Below, piece by piece: positions 61,702-64,000 of a DNA stretch of 64,000 nt. This stretch comes from Brevipalpus yothersi. Lineage: Eukaryota > Arthropoda > Arachnida > Trombidiformes > Tenuipalpidae. Location: the NCBI GenBank assembly GCA_003956705.1, contig QZCP01000568.1, positions 62,001 to 126,000 on the forward strand. The letters run 5' to 3'. A program made the position numbers and the translations under genes. Below the pieces are notes generated by a model that was not told the origin of the DNA, made no database searches, and saw only the letters and a list, made by a program, of their open reading frames with translations. Numbering within the stretch: position 1 is the first letter of the stretch; each line of letters opens with the position of its first letter.

Positions 61702-61809
61702 ATCATGTTGATTTTGTCGTCAACATGATCACACACCGAAATCGGTGTGAAAAGATGAGCGGCGGTGTTGAAAATTTTCATGGGTCCTACTTTCTGACCG
61801 CCTTTTTTG
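61702..61809 (+). ncRNA. Candidate structured RNA (stacked hairpins plus poly-T)
   Basis: Three successive inverted repeats. ATCATGTTGA/TCAACATGAT at 61702-61729 has an 8-nt loop. CACACCGA/TCGGTGTG at 61732-61749 has a 2-nt loop. GGCGGT/ACCGCC at 61762-61803 is followed directly by TTTTTT. The layout resembles a short Pol III-type transcript with a T-run terminator. No known snRNA or snoRNA family is recognised and expression is unproven. Confidence 0.25.
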
Positions 61810-63044
61810 TCACACCGTATTTAATTATGATTATGAGATGGTTAACATTCTACCTTCATTCACATTTTAATCACTCACACAGGGTAACAATGCTTCCAAG
61901 ACCCATTTCAACAGCTCCTCGTGCTAATATGAGCCACCTTCACATGGGACCGAGCCCAAGAGAGCGAGGAAGTGCTCGGACGTTTTACAAAGAGAGAGAA
62001 AGAGAAAGAGAAATGAAAAGGCTCAATACAAGTCCCGCTTGAGGCCAGAAAAAAAGACGATACAAAACTAACACCAAGTCAACTTTCTTCTCCCTTCTCC
62101 ACAGCAATGTGAGTGTGTGTGTATATAATTTTTGCCGTTCAAGCCTGTTGACTGCAAGCGATAAACTCTAGCACTTTGGCACGTAACTTTTCTCTCTCTC
62201 TCTCTCTCTTTCTCTCTTTCTCCCTCTCTTCACTCATTTTGCTCATGATATCTCTCAAAATTTTAAACACACAAGCAGGTGAGAAGCTGTTAATTATACG
62301 GTTAATTTGTGATAATTTTTCTCGTTGAATATATTCAAGAATAATTGTTGGCCAAAAGTGATGGTAGACTTTTTTTCAAAAAGTTTTAAACGTTCTATTA
62401 CCAAGTTCCGACAGAGGTTCCTCAATACTCCTCTCAAGGAAAGCAATTGAAGGTGAAAATAGTGCAAACAAAAAAGAAGAGAGAGAGAAAATCTGATAGC
62501 ATGAAAATTTGGCAATTCAAATAGTGCTGAATGTCGATAGTAATAAAAAATAAGTAGCCTTATTTCTTGTGAATATGAAGCTCTTCTGTCTTACGGAAGA
62601 CTGAATTCACGCAATGCTCATGATGGTTATTGCTCAAGTCAGACAAAAATATATATATTGATCAGATTGACTGAACTTCAATAGCAGTAATTTCCAAGTT
62701 ATACTTTTCTCTTCAATATCCACGAAAAGAACATGTGTACACAGGAACCTTTTTGTTTCGATCATTCAACTGACAAACTGGCAACTTATTTCTCGAACAA
62801 ATCAGCGGCCAGTCAAAAATAATGAAAAGGGTTGAAGTAACCCTTTTGTTAAAAGTAACTAGTGTTGCTCCAGTGTTTTTGCTCTTCCTCTTCTCAATTA
62901 CACTTTGATCCATACAAGAGAGAGATAGAGTAGAAGAAGAAATTTAATTATATGCTTACTCTACACTCTTCTTTGTAACCATTTGCCAGTATCTGTATTT
63001 GTATTCCTAGCTTATCCTATCATTTTCTTTGACTATTCTCACAG
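61810..63044 (+). other. Spacer with isolated splice-like signals
   Basis: No recognised gene. A plus-strand frame at about 61860-62040 is Pro/Arg-rich (MLPRPISTAPRANMSHLHMG) after an ACTCACACAG acceptor-like site. An acceptor CTCCACAG ending at 62104 is followed 4 nt later by GTGAGT. A 9-bp hairpin AAAAGGGTT/AACCCTTTT lies at 62825-62847. There is a CT tract near 62190-62230. Confidence 0.35.
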
Positions 63045-63218
63045 CCATCTACACTGCTTACTCCTCTCCGAGTGTCTCTTTGTCCACAAATTTCAGCTCC
63101 TCTCTTGAAGGGACTAGCTATTCCTTTCTATTCTTCCTTTTGGCCCGATCTACAACGAGAATACATGTATAGGAGAAGTGTCCATCAGCAATATTCTGAG
63201 TGGAAACGTATCCAAAGA
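63045..63218 (+). CDS. Candidate internal exon of an unidentified gene
   Basis: A strong acceptor (TTGACTATTCTCACAG, ending at 63044) opens 58 uninterrupted codons that end exactly in phase at AGA/GTAATG (63218). The exon is phase 0 at both ends. The peptide has varied, protein-like composition (FYSSFWPDLQREYMYRRSV, then QQYSEWKRIQR). Without the donor the frame runs to a stop at 63278. I do not recognise the family, and partner exons are not identified; they may lie beyond the right edge. Confidence 0.3.
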
Positions 63219-63278
63219 GTAATGCTATCATTGGCCAAGGGATTTAAATTCGAAGTTTCTGGAGCCAACAGGGCTTAA

Positions 63279-64000
63279 TCTGAATTCTTGGAACATCTTA
63301 AAAATCTTCTTCGTAAGAGGTTTCTAAATGTTTGAGAAGCAACCATACCATGAAATTTGTTGACTTTTGAACATTCTCATAGTTAGATCTCTCTCGTTGA
63401 TATCATTGTATATGGTAAAAATTATACTAACGCCTTAGAATTGCCTGAATGACTTGATATTTCACTTAAATTCTATTTTTCTCTCCATTCGGCTGTAAGA
63501 ATACTTTTGAATAACCTTCTTACACTTTCAATTGAGTAAAACTACTCATCACATAGAATTATGAGGGATAAAATGATTAAGTAACAAGATAACTTGTTTG
63601 CGCGTTCAAGCAAACTAATTTTTACTCATTTCCTCACCTTCACTTGTTACACATCACATCACAGGGAATCTTTTTTACTATATTCCTCAAGCTCACTCAT
63701 CATGAGTGATGTAAGTGATACACATTATTTAAATGAACAGAATAAGTGAGAATTATGCAATAAATAATCATGTCTAAAGAATAGTCAACGAGAGTGTGAA
63801 AATCAGAGTAAAAGGGATAAAAAGAGAACCAAATCTCTGGAATTCATCAGAATCTGAATTCTCTGTGTATGAATTATTCTATGGTTACGATTGAGAATTT
63901 ACCATTCATCTTGATCATAGTCTAATGTTAAAACGAGAGGGAAAAATCCAAGGTACTGGAGAGAGAAAAAGTGTTAATCAATTTGATGATGATTCAAAAT
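63279..64000. other. Right edge of the window
   Basis: AT-rich sequence with no open frame or motif that I can support. The edge may lie inside an intron of a gene continuing to the right. Confidence 0.35.

Noticed and set aside
1..64000. Search for tRNA, rRNA, CRISPR arrays and intact transposons
   Set aside because: No cloverleaf with a GGTTCGA-type B box, no rRNA segment, no spacer-repeat array and no transposase or reverse transcriptase motif was seen. CRISPR would not be expected in a eukaryotic nuclear sequence.

Overview
The window is a nuclear DNA segment from an arthropod, most likely a chelicerate and probably an acariform mite. The genes have short GT-AG introns of roughly 50-100 bp and the DNA is AT-rich. 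There is an ecdysone receptor whose ligand-binding domain ends in an arachnid-like C-terminus, and a eukaryote-spliced cyanase, an enzyme already known as a horizontally acquired gene in spider mites. The species cannot be fixed from the sequence alone.

The left part (1-16 kb) is gene-dense. In order: PDCD6/ALG-2 (+), mitochondrial ribosomal protein MRPL37 (-), a basic secreted protein with paired dibasic sites (-), LCMT1 (-), a CIDE-N/DFF45 (DREP) family protein (-), a possible one-TM small protein (-), an erlin (+), parvin (+) and cyanase (-). Exon joins were worked out from splice consensus, reading frame and family homology.

The centre (16-52 kb) is dominated by the ecdysone receptor gene EcR (-), with seven coding exons across about 11 kb. 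To its right lies about 25 kb in which I recognise no protein gene. Nearly all long GA/CT microsatellites of the window fall in EcR and this gene-poor stretch, and one of them carries a 125-base assembly gap. A GC-richer, coding-like island sits in the last EcR intron. A convergent pair of CTCF-like motifs lies about 1.1 kb upstream of the EcR start codon.

The right part (52-64 kb) again has compact genes: a GPI-anchored Ly6/three-finger-like protein (+), dysbindin (+), a secreted His-rich protein (-) and MUS81 (-). After these come about 4 kb with a candidate structured RNA and an isolated candidate exon.

The genes are ordinary eukaryotic neighbours, not an operon or pathway. The most notable item is the cyanase with an intact catalytic triad. 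The next most notable are the microsatellite-saturated EcR regulatory domain, the foreign-looking island in EcR and the unrecognised secreted prohormone-like protein.
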